NCBI GenBank assembly: GCA_017427415.1
Contig: JAFRSU010000053.1
Location: forward strand, 1 to 64,000
Direction: 5' to 3'
Length of the DNA: 64,000 nt
Origin: Lachnospiraceae bacterium
Lineage (GTDB): Bacteria; Bacillota; Clostridia; Lachnospirales; Lachnospiraceae
Positions 63,687 to 64,000 of the stretch are shown here, piece by piece (position 1 is the first letter of the stretch; each line of letters starts with the position of its first letter). The translations under genes and the position numbers were made by a program. The notes beneath the pieces were generated by a model that saw only the letters and a list, made by a program, of their open reading frames with translations, had not been told where the DNA came from and did no database searches.

Positions 63687-63751
63687 ATAGGTTGTTCTAT
63701 GTACCGTTCAAGAGCAAAACAGGCCGGATAGGGTATCCGGGGGAGGTTCGC

Positions 63752-64000
63752 ATGAAATTAAAAACCAAGCTTCTTCTTATGGCATTGATGCCAATGATGC
63801 TTATGATCGTCATTATAGCCGGGATACTGCTTATAGAAATACCAGCATTAAACGGCAGCAGTACCGAACAGGGATTGAAGACTGCGGCTTATTCTGTTTC
63901 TGCGGGACTTAATACCATGGACGGGGATTTTAAGGTTTCAAAGGGACAGCTTTATAAGGGCAACTCTGTTTTTGCCAATGATAATGCTCTTTTTTCCGAG
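63752..64000 (+). CDS. probable methyl-accepting chemotaxis protein or other sensor (5' part only)
   Basis: The first 83 residues are visible. A basic start (MKLKTKLLLMALMPMMLMIV) leads into a membrane helix and then an extracytoplasmic region with GLKTAAYSVSAGLNTMDGDF, typical of single-Cache sensor domains of chemoreceptors and related sensors. GGGGAGG lies upstream of the ATG. The gene runs off the window, so the output domain is not seen; a histidine kinase or diguanylate cyclase is also possible. Confidence 0.65.
   Translation, partial: MKLKTKLLLMALMPMMLMIVIIAGILLIEIPALNGSSTEQGLKTAAYSVSAGLNTMDGDFKVSKGQLYKGNSVFANDNALFSE

Noticed and set aside
63700..63751. c-di-GMP riboswitch before the sensor gene
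   Set aside because: A hairpin CCGGATA/TATCCGG is present but the GEMM consensus segments are missing.

Overview
The window looks like chromosomal DNA of a low-to-mid GC Firmicute, most likely a gut or rumen Lachnospiraceae relative (Butyrivibrio/Pseudobutyrivibrio/Lachnospira type). This is inferred from the gene families seen: eukaryote/archaeal-type ProRS, serS under a T-box, QueT under a preQ1 switch, DUF5688, DUF6273, DUF1836, DUF3791 and PD-(D/E)XK 'transposase-like' nucleases. The promoters are near-consensus sigma-A sites with 16-18 bp spacers. No rRNA, CRISPR array or complete insertion sequence is visible.

Layout. 1-7.6 kb is accessory: a possible broken membrane gene, a BrnT/BrnA toxin-antitoxin pair, a zinc-ribbon membrane protein, and a segment bounded by a gene (2873) and its truncated copy (6521). 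That segment holds a PD-(D/E)XK nuclease and a DUF3791-Fic protein; a DUF3800 gene lies just outside it. 7.6-12 kb is housekeeping (ispE, lepB, greA, HtrA protease). 12.3-27 kb is a cell-surface polysaccharide region interleaved with clpX, serS and queT: a polyprenyl-phosphate sugar transferase, a GT2 glycosyltransferase, two Wzz-like chain-length proteins, a PglF/CapD-type dehydratase, rfbD, rfbA and a degenerate APH-like kinase. 27-34.6 kb has a membrane Ser/Thr-kinase-like protein, metK, proS and a TPR protein. 34.6-39.5 kb is a single 1626-residue pseudokinase-ATPase-GAF-GGDEF protein. 39.6-64 kb has tRNA-Pro(CGG), an ABC exporter with a C-terminal cyclic-nucleotide-binding domain, several secreted proteins, hflX, a CotH-family lipoprotein, an MraY-like transferase, a YbhN-type flippase-like protein, pcrA, a DUF1836 regulator, a large Big_2 protein and the start of a probable chemoreceptor.

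The least explained signal is RNA and repeat structure. Two ~85-nt leaders, upstream of the initiating sugar transferase and of rfbA, share a hairpin followed by a stem-loop whose loop can pair with a segment lying exactly 15 nt before each start codon. This is a candidate translational cis-regulator of polysaccharide synthesis that I cannot match to a known riboswitch. Several families of short palindromic intergenic elements are also scattered through the window: a GGGTCGGGTACC-ended 134-bp palindrome, GGGACGGTTCTCT hairpins with compensating flanks, CATTCTGAGCG elements, and AGGGCT...AGCCCT terminators, one carrying a nested hairpin between 5-bp direct repeats.

Function together: surface polysaccharide assembly, secreted/adhesive proteins and second-messenger or kinase-type sensors dominate, next to translation (serS, proS, tRNA, hflX), methyl-donor (metK) and queuosine-precursor uptake functions.
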